From assembly GCA_002309335.1 (NCBI GenBank), contig DBXH01000009.1:46310-63033 (forward strand): DNA of 16,724 nucleotides, in the 5' to 3' direction. A model generated the notes under the pieces. It was not told where the DNA came from, made no database searches, and worked only from the letters and a program-made list of their open reading frames with translations. This DNA comes from Bacteroidales bacterium UBA1217 (GTDB lineage: Bacteria > Bacteroidota > Bacteroidia > Bacteroidales > P3). A program made the position numbers and the translations under genes. This document shows positions 7,598-14,532 of the stretch, in pieces; the first letter of the stretch is position 1, and each line of letters opens with the position of its first letter.

Positions 7598-8419
7598 TTA
7601 ATAAAATATTGTCGAATAACGTCCATTTCCAAGTGGCACATAATGCATTCGCATCTGGTTCGGCAATTGTTTTTCGACCTCAATATAAAGTTTCTCTCTC
7701 TGTTCCTTCTGTTTCTCCATAAAATCCTCGCGACGCTTGAACATTCTGCGTTTTCTATTGCTTTTCAACGCCCTGCGGCTATTCTCCTCTTTAATGATAT
7801 TGTCAACCTCTGTCGATGTAGGCTTGGTCGGGTAATTATCAATTGTGTGAACGTCACGGGATGTAGCCGTATCCTCTTCTTTCTGCTGTTCGGCAAGAGG
7901 CAACGGCGCTGCGGCCGTATCTGTTTCCGCCACCATTGTTGCCGGCATTTCTTCCTGCTGACGAGCCTCAGGCGTCACCACGCTATCGGCAGCCACCTGA
8001 ACTCTCGGTTCAACCTCAGCCTTTTGCACAGCTGCCAACCTTTCCGACACCACCGGAGGAGCTGTGACGACCGTCTGCGCAACGCTGTCGCGCAACGGCT
8101 CCGCAACGCTGTCGAGGGCAATCACCTTGGGTTCCTCGCCATTCGACGCAACCATAGGCGCCTCGCCCTGATGTCGCTGCACCAGCCAACCCACCGCACC
8201 GAGTCCCAGCACCAGCATAGCCGCAGCCGCATAACGCATTATCGGCTTAGGACGTGACAACGGTACGTATGGCGCACCAGGCTTCTCCGAAGCCTGATGA
8301 CCACCAATAAGCCTGTGCAATTCATCATCCGAAGGCAATTCCACCGCCTCCAGTTCCTTACTCAAATCCTTGTACAACCTCCGCAAATCTCTCCTTTTCT
8401 CAAACTTTTCCATAATCAT
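7598..8419 (-). CDS. Single-span membrane protein in anti-sigma position
   Basis: This 273-residue protein has an N-terminal charged cytoplasmic part (1-60), one membrane helix (about 62-80: RYAAAAMLVLGLGAVGWLV), and a long extracytoplasmic part rich in Ala, Val, Pro and Glu. It ends in a strongly basic, probably coiled segment (about 215-255) and MHYVPLGNGRYSTIFY. The topology and the position directly after an ECF sigma factor fit a membrane anti-sigma factor. No zinc-binding HxxxCxxC motif or FecR domain is visible, so the family is not identified. The start at 8419 overlaps the sigma stop as ATGA, a translational-coupling arrangement. A second in-frame ATG at 8413 is possible. A direct repeat of 13 bases (8078-8090 and 8102-8114) encodes DSVA twice in the low-complexity region, so that region appears to evolve by local duplication. 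Confidence 0.72.
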   Translation of the reverse strand: MIMEKFEKRRDLRRLYKDLSKELEAVELPSDDELHRLIGGHQASEKPGAPYVPLSRPKPIMRYAAAAMLVLGLGAVGWLVQRHQGEAPMVASNGEEPKVIALDSVAEPLRDSVAQTVVTAPPVVSERLAAVQKAEVEPRVQVAADSVVTPEARQQEEMPATMVAETDTAAAPLPLAEQQKEEDTATSRDVHTIDNYPTKPTSTEVDNIIKEENSRRALKSNRKRRMFKRREDFMEKQKEQREKLYIEVEKQLPNQMRMHYVPLGNGRYSTIFY

Positions 8420-8922
8420 CTAGTTTTTTGTATATCACCATTAACCATCTTTCTCAGTTTCACCTTGATACGCGTCAGCTTGATAGCCACATTGCCATAC
8501 GTCATACTCATCACCTCGGCTATCTCGCCCGTCTTGAAACCTTCCATCCACATAATGAAAATATCGCGTTCATCAGCCGGAAGCAAAGCAACAGCCTCAC
8601 GCACCTCCTCCAACATCCTGTCCACGCTGTCGTCCTGCGCCAGCTGCTCCACATCGCTGTCCTCCTGACGCTCAAACTCAACGCGGCGTTTACGCATCTG
8701 ATTCAGCATCGTATAGCGCGTCACGGCATATATCCACGTCGACGGCTTGCTGTCGCCCTTGAACGAGCCATACGACTCCCACAGGGCGCACACCGCATCC
8801 TGATACAAGTCGCGCAACTCCCACCGGCGTCCGTCGGAGTACATAGCGCACACCTTCAGTATCAGCCGCTCGTGCTGCTTTATCATTGCTACAAATTCAT
8901 TTTCCTTCTCCTTGTCAGTCAT
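8416..8922 (-). CDS. ECF-type RNA polymerase sigma factor
   Basis: This 168-residue protein has the two-domain layout of ECF (group IV sigma-70) factors. Region 2 is at about residues 35-80, with DLYQDAVCALWESYGSFKG and then STWIYAVTRYTMLNQMRKRR, the -10 recognition and melting segment. Region 4 is at about 113-160, with LLPADERDIFIMWMEGFKTG, EIAEVM and then AIKLTRIKVKLRK, a helix-turn-helix. It would direct core RNA polymerase to a regulon that responds to a signal passed through the membrane protein encoded by the overlapping next gene. No good TAnnTTTG promoter lies upstream. The nearest is TTATTTTG at 8950-8943 with one mismatch, so its own promoter may be of the ECF type. Targets cannot be named, but the exported genes downstream are natural candidates. 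Confidence 0.93.
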   Translation of the reverse strand: MTDKEKENEFVAMIKQHERLILKVCAMYSDGRRWELRDLYQDAVCALWESYGSFKGDSKPSTWIYAVTRYTMLNQMRKRRVEFERQEDSDVEQLAQDDSVDRMLEEVREAVALLPADERDIFIMWMEGFKTGEIAEVMSMTYGNVAIKLTRIKVKLRKMVNGDIQKTR

Positions 8923-9032
8923 ATCTTTATTTCAACATCAGTCAAAATAACACACATTCATCTTTTTTATTTTATTGTCATTAAACTTTCAACCATCCAA
9001 ACCAACACATTAACGCAACCCCCATTCCAACC

Positions 9033-9086
9033 TTTTTAACCTTTTCCACCTTTTCAACCTTTAAAACCCTTTTAACCTTTCAAACC
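9033..9086. repeat. Six-copy degenerate 9-base tandem array (TTTnnAACC type)
   Basis: Six consecutive 9-base units with the common frame [T/C]TTnnnACC are seen: TTTTTAACC, TTTTCCACC, TTTTCAACC, TTTAAAACC, CTTTTAACC and TTTCAAACC. The units differ mostly in the middle. The same unit type recurs upstream of dapB (10740-10794). Confidence 0.85.
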
Positions 9087-9317
9087 TCTCTCGTCCTATA
9101 TTAATTGTAACATAAAAACGCTTTTTTTTACAACACGATGAAAAAATTTTTTTTTGCTGTCCAACAACCCTTCCGGCGACACGCAAGTCCAACCCTTCCA
9201 GATCGTATCAATAGCTCACTATATTACTGATTTATATTATTTTATATAAACCATAATACCCATTGAATATAGTCACACCTAACGCCAACTCTAACTAACT
9301 GTTCTTCTAGGTCATAG

Positions 9318-9372
9318 CCTTACCAAAGTTTTATCAAAGCCTAACCAAAGTTTACCTAAATATTACTAAAGT
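9318..9372. repeat. Five-copy degenerate 11-base tandem array
   Basis: Units of 11 bases run CCTTACCAAAG, TTTTATCAAAG, CCTAACCAAAG, TTTACCTAAAT and ATTACTAAAGT. The first three are clear copies and the last two decayed. The spacing is one helical turn, but no protein-binding role can be shown. Confidence 0.75.
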
Positions 9373-9476
9373 AAAGTTTGATTAGTGTATCATAAAAATT
9401 TTAATAAAGTTTATGCTGGAATTACACTAAGACTTCCGCTCTATCCCAGCTCTGGGTCAACGCTACCCCTACGCAT

Positions 9477-9504
9477 AAAAAAAGGGCGGCCTCAAAGGTC
9501 GCCC
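9477..9504 (-). terminator. Terminator of the fructose-bisphosphate aldolase gene
   Basis: Arms GGGCGGCCT (9484-9492) and AGGTCGCCC (9496-9504) with a 3-base loop form a GC-rich hairpin. Read on the minus strand it has one mismatched pair in the stem and is followed by seven T residues (9483-9477), an intrinsic terminator 28 bases past the aldolase stop. Confidence 0.9.
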
Positions 9505-9532
9505 CTATAAAATTAAAAAACAAAACAGTTTT

Positions 9533-10531
9533 TTAGAGTTTGTCGTTCGAGCCGAGCACATTCACAATCTTGTGGATGTACATCTTCTTCATACTCTCGC
9601 GGGCAGGTTTCAGATACTGGCGCGGGTCGAAGTGGTCGGGATGCTCGGCAAGGTGTTTGCGGATAGCGGCGGTCATAGCCAAACGGCTGTCGCTGTCGAT
9701 GTTGATCTTGCAAACAGCGCTCTTGGCGGCCTTGCGCAACTGCTCTTCGGGGATACCCACAGCTGCTTTGAGGGCGCCGCCGTTGGCGTTGATGGTGTCA
9801 ACCTCGTCCTGCGGTACGGAACTTGAGCCGTGAAGCACGATGGGGAAGCCGGGCAGTTTCTTCTCGATAGCCTCGAGCACATCGAAAGCCAGCGGAGGAG
9901 GTAGCAGGCGACCCGTCTGCGGGTCAACGGTGCATTGTTCGGGTTTGAACTTGTAGGCACCGTGGCTGGTTCCGATGCTGATAGCCAACGAGTCGCATCC
10001 GGTGCGGGTAGCAAAGTCTATCACCTCTTCGGGCTTGGTGTAGTGGCTTACTTCAGAGGCAACTTCGTCCTCAACGCCTGCCAGCACGCCGAGTTCGCAC
10101 TCAACGGTAACATCAAACTGGTGGGCATATTCAACCACCTGACGCGAAATCTTGATGTTCTCTTCATAGGGCAATGCGCTACCGTCGTACATCACGCTGC
10201 TGAAGCCCATATCGATGCAGCTCTTGCAGGTCTCAAAGCTGTCGCCGTGGTCGAGGTGCAGCACAATCTGGGGATTGGGGCAGCCTAGCTCCTTGGCATA
10301 CTCGACAGCACCCTCTGCCATATAGCGCAACAGGGTCGGATTGGCATAATCGCGAGCACCCTTGCTCACCTGAAGGATAACAGGACTTTTGGTCTCAACC
10401 GAAGCTTGGATGATTGCCTGCATCTGCTCCATATTGTTGAAATTGAATGCCGGAATAGCATAACCGCCATTAACGGCTTTTGCGAACATTGCACGGGTGT
10501 TCACAAGCCCTATCTTCTTGTAATCTACCAT
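9533..10531 (-). CDS. fba: Class II fructose-1,6-bisphosphate aldolase
   Basis: This 332-residue cytoplasmic zinc enzyme of glycolysis and gluconeogenesis cleaves fructose-1,6-bisphosphate to dihydroxyacetone phosphate and glyceraldehyde-3-phosphate. Class II signatures are clear: LHLDHGDS at 91-98 (catalytic Asp94 and zinc ligand His95), ECELGVLAG at 144-152, the phosphate/zinc loop IGTSHGAYKF at 186-195 with His190, and LHGSSS at 233-238 with His234. Length is in the range of the class. The start ATG at 10531 gives MVDYKKIGL, 56 bases downstream of a good -7 box. It is a monocistronic gene bounded by its own promoter and a strong terminator, and divergent from dapB. Tagatose-bisphosphate aldolase is a related alternative, but the lone context and the length fit a housekeeping fba. 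Confidence 0.95.
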   Translation of the reverse strand: MVDYKKIGLVNTRAMFAKAVNGGYAIPAFNFNNMEQMQAIIQASVETKSPVILQVSKGARDYANPTLLRYMAEGAVEYAKELGCPNPQIVLHLDHGDSFETCKSCIDMGFSSVMYDGSALPYEENIKISRQVVEYAHQFDVTVECELGVLAGVEDEVASEVSHYTKPEEVIDFATRTGCDSLAISIGTSHGAYKFKPEQCTVDPQTGRLLPPPLAFDVLEAIEKKLPGFPIVLHGSSSVPQDEVDTINANGGALKAAVGIPEEQLRKAAKSAVCKINIDSDSRLAMTAAIRKHLAEHPDHFDPRQYLKPARESMKKMYIHKIVNVLGSNDKL

Positions 10532-10586
10532 ATTATATCTGTTTTTAATTATTAAATCAGTCAGTTTTCATTGCTGTTTGATTTTG

Positions 10587-10620
10587 CAAAGGTACGAATT
10601 TTTTCCAATATGGAGTCAAA
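10587..10620 (-). promoter_or_regulatory. Promoter of fba
   Basis: The minus strand reads TTTG (10620-10617), a 22-base spacer, then TACCTTTG (10594-10587). The -7 box is an exact TAnnTTTG match, while the spacer is slightly longer than the usual 19-21. It implies a leader of about 50 bases before the fba ATG at 10531. Confidence 0.7.
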
Positions 10621-10647
10621 TAAAGGTTTTATTTCGTTTTTTTTTCG

Positions 10648-10655
10648 TAATTTTG
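10648..10655 (+). promoter_or_regulatory. Promoter -7 box of the dapB operon
   Basis: TAATTTTG matches TAnnTTTG exactly. No clean TTTG sits at -33 (only a T-rich run around 10627-10630). It lies back to back with the fba promoter. Transcription from here would make a leader of roughly 145 bases before dapB, containing the inverted 9-base arrays. Confidence 0.55.
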
Positions 10656-10670
10656 CAGCGCAATTGTAAA

Positions 10671-10794
10671 GGTTAAAAAGGTTGAAAAGGGATGCTCCCT
10701 TTGGGAGATTAAATGTTTTTAATTGCCTAATAACAAACCTTTTCAAACCCTTTAAACCTTTCGAACCTTTCAAACCTTTAGAAACTTTCAAACC
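10671..10794 (+). repeat. Inverted 9-base arrays and hairpins in the dapB leader
   Basis: Two units of GGTT[A/G]AAAA type (10671-10690) face an array of the opposite orientation (10738-10794), whose units include CTTTAAACC, TTTCGAACC, TTTCAAACC and TTTAGAAAC. TTGAAAAGG (10682-10690) pairs exactly with CCTTTTCAA (10738-10746), and the pairing continues imperfectly outward to 10671/10758. Between the arms is a small hairpin, CTCCC-TTT-GGGAG (10695-10707). The leader RNA could therefore fold into a long two-tier stem. No known lysine riboswitch core is recognisable. Confidence 0.7.
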
Positions 10795-10807
10795 CTTATT
10801 ACAAGAA

Positions 10808-11491
10808 ATGAAATTTGCACTTATAGGATACGGCAAAATGGGCCACGCCATAGAGAAAGCAGCATTGCAGCGTGGGCACCAGATTGTCTGCACGATAGAC
10901 AACCCGTCGGAACTCAACGCCAAATTGGACGAGCTGCGGCAAGCCGACGCCGCCATCGAATTCTCGACTCCCGCCACCGCAGCCGAAAATATCCGATTCT
11001 GCCTCAACGAAGGCATCGCCATCGTTTGCGGCACCACAGGATGGTACGACCGCTATGAGGAACTTGCCAATCTATGCAAAACCAAAGGCGGAGCTCTATT
11101 CACAGCAACCAATTTCAGCATCGGGATGAACATTATGTTCGCCCTCAATGAACGGCTTGCTGCGTTGATGAAAGGTCGCAACGAATATAAGGTGAGCATC
11201 AACGAGACGCATCACATTCACAAACTCGACGCCCCGAGCGGCACCGCCATCACCCTGCAGCAGCAGATAACGGGAAACGGTGGACGGAGAACGGAGAACG
11301 TTCCCATCACCTCATTCCGTGAAGGCGAAGTGCCCGGCACACACACCGTTTGCTATGACAGCGCCATCGATACCATAACTTTAACTCACGAGGCACACAG
11401 CCGTGAAGGATTGGCGCAAGGCGCTCTGCTGGCAGCAGAATGGGTGGCCAGCAAGAAAGGCATCTTCACGATGAAGGACATTCTGAAATAA
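10808..11491 (+). CDS. dapB: 4-hydroxy-tetrahydrodipicolinate reductase
   Basis: This cytoplasmic enzyme reduces 4-hydroxy-tetrahydrodipicolinate with NAD(P)H, on the path to diaminopimelate and lysine. Starting at the ATG at 10808 it has 227 residues. The nucleotide-binding GYGKMG is at 7-12, CGTTGW at 74-79, TNFSIGMN at 101-108, and the active-site segment ETHHIHKLDAPSGTA at 133-147, with the catalytic His135 and Lys139. An upstream ATG at 10682 would add 42 residues of Lys-Pro-Phe repeats translated from the 9-base array, which is rejected because family members begin at MKFALIGYG. The protein is somewhat short for the family. The loop at residues 154-164 (ITGNGGRRTEN) is encoded by a 7-base repeat array (11270-11297), where other DapB proteins have a different, longer linker. 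phoH follows 6 bases later. Confidence 0.95.
   Translation: MKFALIGYGKMGHAIEKAALQRGHQIVCTIDNPSELNAKLDELRQADAAIEFSTPATAAENIRFCLNEGIAIVCGTTGWYDRYEELANLCKTKGGALFTATNFSIGMNIMFALNERLAALMKGRNEYKVSINETHHIHKLDAPSGTAITLQQQITGNGGRRTENVPITSFREGEVPGTHTVCYDSAIDTITLTHEAHSREGLAQGALLAAEWVASKKGIFTMKDILK
11270..11297 (+). repeat. Four-copy 7-base array inside dapB
   Basis: Units ACGGGAA, ACGGTGG, ACGGAGA and ACGGAGA, then a decayed ACGTTCC, encode residues 154-164 (TGNGGRRTEN region) of DapB. The array lies in a surface-type loop between the active-site helix and the next strand. The reading frame is kept. Confidence 0.8.
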
Positions 11492-11497
11492 ACATTT

Positions 11498-12445
11498 ATG
11501 GACGACAAAGGCATAGAAAAAATAATATCTCTCGAAGAAATTGACTATACTCGTTTCTGGGGCACCAACGACAAGATGCTTGATTTTGTGAGGATGCTGT
11601 TCCCGAAACTGAAACTGATTGTGAGGGGTGAAATGCTGAAGGTAATTGGCGCAGCAGATGAAACCGAAGCTTTTGAGGAAAAACTCAACGCAATGATGAC
11701 CTATTACGAGAAATTCGGACGCATCAACGAGAACGCCATTATGCAGATTATTGAAACCGGCGGCGGTCCCGACACCGAGACCAACGACGAGATACTTGTT
11801 CACGGCCGCAACGGCCTGCTTGTCAAGGCCCGCACCCCTAACCAAAAACGGCTTGTGGAAGCTGTGAAGGCCAACGATATGGTGTTTGCCATAGGCCCTG
11901 CCGGTACTGGCAAAACATATACCGCTGTCGCTTTGGCCGTTCGTGCTTTGAAAAATAAAGAGATACGCCGCATCATACTAACCCGCCCCGCTGTGGAAGC
12001 TGGCGAGAATCTTGGTTTCCTGCCTGGCGACCTGCGCGACAAGCTGGATCCCTACCTCCAGCCGCTTTACGACGCCCTGCGCGATATGATTCCACAACAG
12101 AAACTCCTCTCCTACTGGGAGGACAACACCATAGAGATTGCGCCGCTGGCATTTATGCGCGGTCGAACACTCGACAACGCATTTGTCATCCTTGATGAAG
12201 CGCAGAACGCAACGTCGGCACAACTCAAGATGTTTCTGACCAGAATGGGACGCAACGCTAAATTCGTCATTACGGGCGACATCACACAGATAGACCTGCC
12301 GCGCAACCAGCAGTCGGGATTGGTTCAGGCAACACAGATACTTAACGGCATTGACGGCATTTCGGTCATCGAACTCGACAACAGTGATGTAATACGCCAC
12401 CGATTGGTGACAAGAATCATTAGAGCCTATGATAGCCTCGCCTAA
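11498..12445 (+). CDS. phoH: PhoH-family ATPase (PhoH-like protein)
   Basis: This 315-residue cytoplasmic protein has a PhoH domain, an ATPase related to superfamily-I helicases. Walker A GPAGTGKT is at 133-140, followed by TRPAVEAGENLGFLPGDL (162-179), a hallmark of the family, Walker B ILDEAQN at 231-237, and later FVITGDITQIDLP. The N-terminal 110 residues include a short KH-like segment (IVRGEMLKVIGA), as in PhoH/YbeZ proteins. YbeZ-type members work with the RNase YbeY in ribosomal RNA handling, but the exact role here is not shown. The gene begins 6 bases after dapB and its last 17 bases overlap ispE, so it is an internal gene of a compact operon. The phosphate-starvation link of E. coli PhoH should not be assumed for it. 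Confidence 0.95.
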   Translation: MDDKGIEKIISLEEIDYTRFWGTNDKMLDFVRMLFPKLKLIVRGEMLKVIGAADETEAFEEKLNAMMTYYEKFGRINENAIMQIIETGGGPDTETNDEILVHGRNGLLVKARTPNQKRLVEAVKANDMVFAIGPAGTGKTYTAVALAVRALKNKEIRRIILTRPAVEAGENLGFLPGDLRDKLDPYLQPLYDALRDMIPQQKLLSYWEDNTIEIAPLAFMRGRTLDNAFVILDEAQNATSAQLKMFLTRMGRNAKFVITGDITQIDLPRNQQSGLVQATQILNGIDGISVIELDNSDVIRHRLVTRIIRAYDSLA

Positions 12446-13262
12446 CTGCAAGATAAACATCGGTCTGCACATAGTGCGGCGACGCGACGACGGATACCAC
12501 GACCTTGAGACAGTCTTTGTGCCTGTGCCACTGCGCGATGAACTTACAATTGAACCCGCCGGGCATTTCAACTTTTCGCAAACAGGCATCACTATCAACT
12601 GCAACCCTGAGAGCAATATCATTGTCAAAGCATTACGCCTAATGCAGAGTGAGTGCGACAACCGCTTGCCCAACGTAGATATCAATTTGCAAAAGAACAT
12701 CCCCTTTGGTGCTGGATTGGGTGGTGGCAGCAGCGATGCAGCCTTCACATTGCGTATGCTCAACGACCTTTTCAACCTCGGTTTGTCGAACGACCGTCTA
12801 CGCTCTATGGCTGCCAAACTCGGTGCCGATTGTGCATTCTTTATCGACAACCAACCGGCATTTGCAACCGGTATCGGCGATAAACTTACACCTCTTGGAT
12901 TCAATCCGTTGAAGGGATATAAATTACTGATGGTCAAACCTGACGAAACTGTAAGTACCGCCGAAGCCTACGGAGGCATAATGCCACGCGAGCACCGCAA
13001 CGACATCAAGCCCTGTAATTTGACCGAAGCTGTAAAAAGACCCATCCCCGAATGGAAGGAATATATTGTAAACGACTTCGAGGAAACCGTCTTTGCCAAA
13101 CATCCACGCCTGTCAGAAATCAAGAACACGCTTTATGACAATGGCGCCCTTTACGCTGCCATGAGCGGCTCGGGCGCCACAGTATACGGTATATTCGAGA
13201 ATAACTTTAACGTCAACATTAATTTTGACAACAACTATAATGTGTATAATTTCAATTTGTAA
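12429..13262 (+). CDS. ispE: 4-diphosphocytidyl-2-C-methyl-D-erythritol kinase
   Basis: This 277-residue GHMP-family kinase phosphorylates CDP-methylerythritol in the MEP pathway of isoprenoid precursor synthesis. Motifs seen are the N-terminal substrate lysine in PNCKINIGLHI (K8), DGYHDLETVFVP (21-32), the ATP-binding glycine loop FGAGLGGGSSDAA (93-105), the catalytic aspartate in LGADCAFF (D134), and AMSGSGATVYGIF near the C-terminus. The ATG at 12429 lies inside phoH, with a 17-base overlap, and gives the family-like start MIASPNCKIN. The C-terminal 20 residues (258-277) alternate Asn with hydrophobic residues (NVNINF, YNVYNF) and come from a 6-base repeat. They extend past the GHMP fold and are probably an add-on. 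The next gene starts 3 bases later. Confidence 0.95.
   Translation: MIASPNCKINIGLHIVRRRDDGYHDLETVFVPVPLRDELTIEPAGHFNFSQTGITINCNPESNIIVKALRLMQSECDNRLPNVDINLQKNIPFGAGLGGGSSDAAFTLRMLNDLFNLGLSNDRLRSMAAKLGADCAFFIDNQPAFATGIGDKLTPLGFNPLKGYKLLMVKPDETVSTAEAYGGIMPREHRNDIKPCNLTEAVKRPIPEWKEYIVNDFEETVFAKHPRLSEIKNTLYDNGALYAAMSGSGATVYGIFENNFNVNINFDNNYNVYNFNL
13206..13259 (+). repeat. Degenerate 6-base array forming the IspE C-terminal tail
   Basis: About nine 6-base steps of NNNAAY type (TTTAAC, GTCAAC, ATTAAT, TTTGAC, AACAAC, TATAAT, then decayed) encode an Asn-alternating tail. The unit is two codons, so copy changes would keep the frame. Confidence 0.65.
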
Positions 13263-13265
13263 CTT

Positions 13266-14498
13266 ATGAAAAAAATAACTATCTTTATTGCAGCGTTTTT
13301 TTTCAATTTTCAATTATCAACTATCAATTTGAATGCCCAAAGCGTTTTCCAACTTCCCAATCCTGGTTTTGAGCAATGGGACGGCGGATACGACTCTGAA
13401 CCAACCCATTGGAATACTTTTGAGAGTAGCGACGGTTCGTACGCATCGCTGGCATCGTCTAACCACCACTACCGTCGCAGCGGTCATCGTCCTGAGGGCA
13501 ACGGCAACTACTATCTAACCATCTACACCAAATCGATTTTGGGCATCAAAGCCAACGGCAATATGACTACAGGACGCGTCCACGCCGGCTCTATGTCGGC
13601 TTCGAGCAGCGACAACTACAATTACACCCAACGCAGCAATAGTAATCATTGTCAACCTTTTTCCGCCACGCCCGACTCGATGTATGTATGGGTCAGTTTC
13701 TATGCCGGCAGCAGCAGTTCGGTGGCTCAAATTGAAGCCATTATCCACGGCGACAACGACTTTATTGCTCCCAACTGGTTGGACGACGCATCAAAATACA
13801 AAGGTCGCGCTGTTGCGCAAACCACACGCACCACTTCCTCTGCCTCACAGATGAGCTGGAAACAACTAAAAGTGCCATTCGTCTACAACGGCTCTTCGTC
13901 GGCCAACTACATTCTGGTCAATATGACAACCAACAACACACCTGGCGCAGGCGACAAAAACGACTCGATCTCAATCGACGATATTGAATTCATTTATAGT
14001 GCATGGCTGACAGACATTATTATCGACGGAGTTAGTTTAGATGGTTTCAGCAAGGGCCATTTCGACTACGTCATTCACGTTGACGACATCAATACATTTG
14101 GCACTGACATAGGATACACTTCCGAGGCGGACGACGCATCGGTTGATATAGTTCGGAACACTATTGACGACACGACAGTGCTGATACGGATGACCGTCAC
14201 CGCCGAAGATGGTACAACACAAAAGATTTACACCGTTACCGCAACCAGCGGAACGCCAACCATACCTGTTGCAATCACCACGGCGACACCTGAAATACCT
14301 GTCATTTATCCCAATCCAGCAAACAGTTTTCTAAACATTATCTGCGACGGAATGCTGGAATTGGTCGATATGCAAGGTCGCACAGTCCTTCGACACCAAT
14401 GCACCAGTGGCGAACAAGTTGACATCAGCCTCCTGCCAAGCGGTTTGTATTCAGCTATCATAAACGGCACAAAAACAAGCAAAATAATAAAAAAATAA
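13266..14498 (+). CDS. Secreted T9SS cargo protein with PCMD-like and cadherin-like domains
   Basis: This 410-residue exported protein has a signal peptide at residues 1-25 (cleavage after LNA). Residues about 28-245 resemble the Bacteroidota 'putative carbohydrate metabolism' domain (PCMD), with LPNPGFEQWDGG and PTHWNTF near the start and DSISIDDIEFIY at its end. About 252-328 resembles a cadherin-like beta-sandwich (SLDGFSKGHFDYVIHV, then TVTAEDGTTQKIYTVTA). A linker of Thr/Pro leads to a type-A type IX secretion C-terminal sorting domain at about 346-410 (PVIYPNPANSFLNI, LVDMQGRTVLR, LLPSGLYSAII, ending KIIKK). It should cross the outer membrane by T9SS and be released or anchored at the surface. 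No catalytic motif is visible, so a glycan-binding role is only suggested by the domain and by the downstream sugar kinase and mannosidase. Part of the signal peptide (residues 12-21) is encoded by a 7-base array. Confidence 0.85.
   Translation: MKKITIFIAAFFFNFQLSTINLNAQSVFQLPNPGFEQWDGGYDSEPTHWNTFESSDGSYASLASSNHHYRRSGHRPEGNGNYYLTIYTKSILGIKANGNMTTGRVHAGSMSASSSDNYNYTQRSNSNHCQPFSATPDSMYVWVSFYAGSSSSVAQIEAIIHGDNDFIAPNWLDDASKYKGRAVAQTTRTTSSASQMSWKQLKVPFVYNGSSSANYILVNMTTNNTPGAGDKNDSISIDDIEFIYSAWLTDIIIDGVSLDGFSKGHFDYVIHVDDINTFGTDIGYTSEADDASVDIVRNTIDDTTVLIRMTVTAEDGTTQKIYTVTATSGTPTIPVAITTATPEIPVIYPNPANSFLNIICDGMLELVDMQGRTVLRHQCTSGEQVDISLLPSGLYSAIINGTKTSKIIKK
13300..13327 (+). repeat. Four-copy 7-base array inside a signal peptide
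   Basis: Units TTTTCAA, TTTTCAA, TTATCAA and CTATCAA encode NFQLSTIN-type residues 12-21 of the T9SS cargo signal peptide. It lies between the hydrophobic core and the cleavage site. Confidence 0.8.
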
Positions 14499-14532
14499 TA
14501 ACTTTAACACATCCATAAAAACCTTTAATCCT

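Larger units (their letters stand above)
8923..9476. other. Gene-free AT-rich region with two repeat arrays
   Basis: No convincing gene lies between the sigma-factor start and the aldolase terminator. The region holds a 9-base-unit array (9033-9086), a T-run and an A-run followed by a T-run (9122-9129 and 9141-9155), an 11-base-unit array (9318-9372), and an 8-base inverted repeat (9382-9389 with 9423-9430). No tRNA cloverleaf was found by eye. Whether it carries a small RNA or a sigma-dependent promoter cannot be told from the sequence alone. Confidence 0.6.

Noticed and set aside
7589..8257. 222-residue plus-strand frame rich in His, Arg and Leu
   Set aside because: It is antisense to the anti-sigma-position gene. 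The biased composition follows from the Ala/Val/Glu-rich real frame.
9138..9230. 30-residue small open frame beginning MKKFFFAVQQ
   Set aside because: It arises from the homopolymer runs and has no domain or supported promoter.
9033..9372. CRISPR array
   Set aside because: Units are 9 and 11 bases with no spacers between them, and no cas gene is present.
9382..9430. 8-base inverted repeat TTAGTGTA/TACACTAA, considered as an operator or attachment site
   Set aside because: It is too short and too widely spaced in AT-rich DNA to separate from chance, and no integrase or transposase is nearby.
10682..10807. N-terminal extension of DapB from an upstream ATG
   Set aside because: It would translate the 9-base array as Lys-Pro-Phe repeats before the conserved MKFALIGYGKMG start.
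10671..10807. Lysine riboswitch in the dapB leader
   Set aside because: The region can fold, but it is made of 9-base repeats and lacks the multi-helix lysine aptamer core.
11978..12937. 319-residue minus-strand open frame across phoH and ispE
   Set aside because: It lies opposite two genes with intact family motifs and has no motif of its own.
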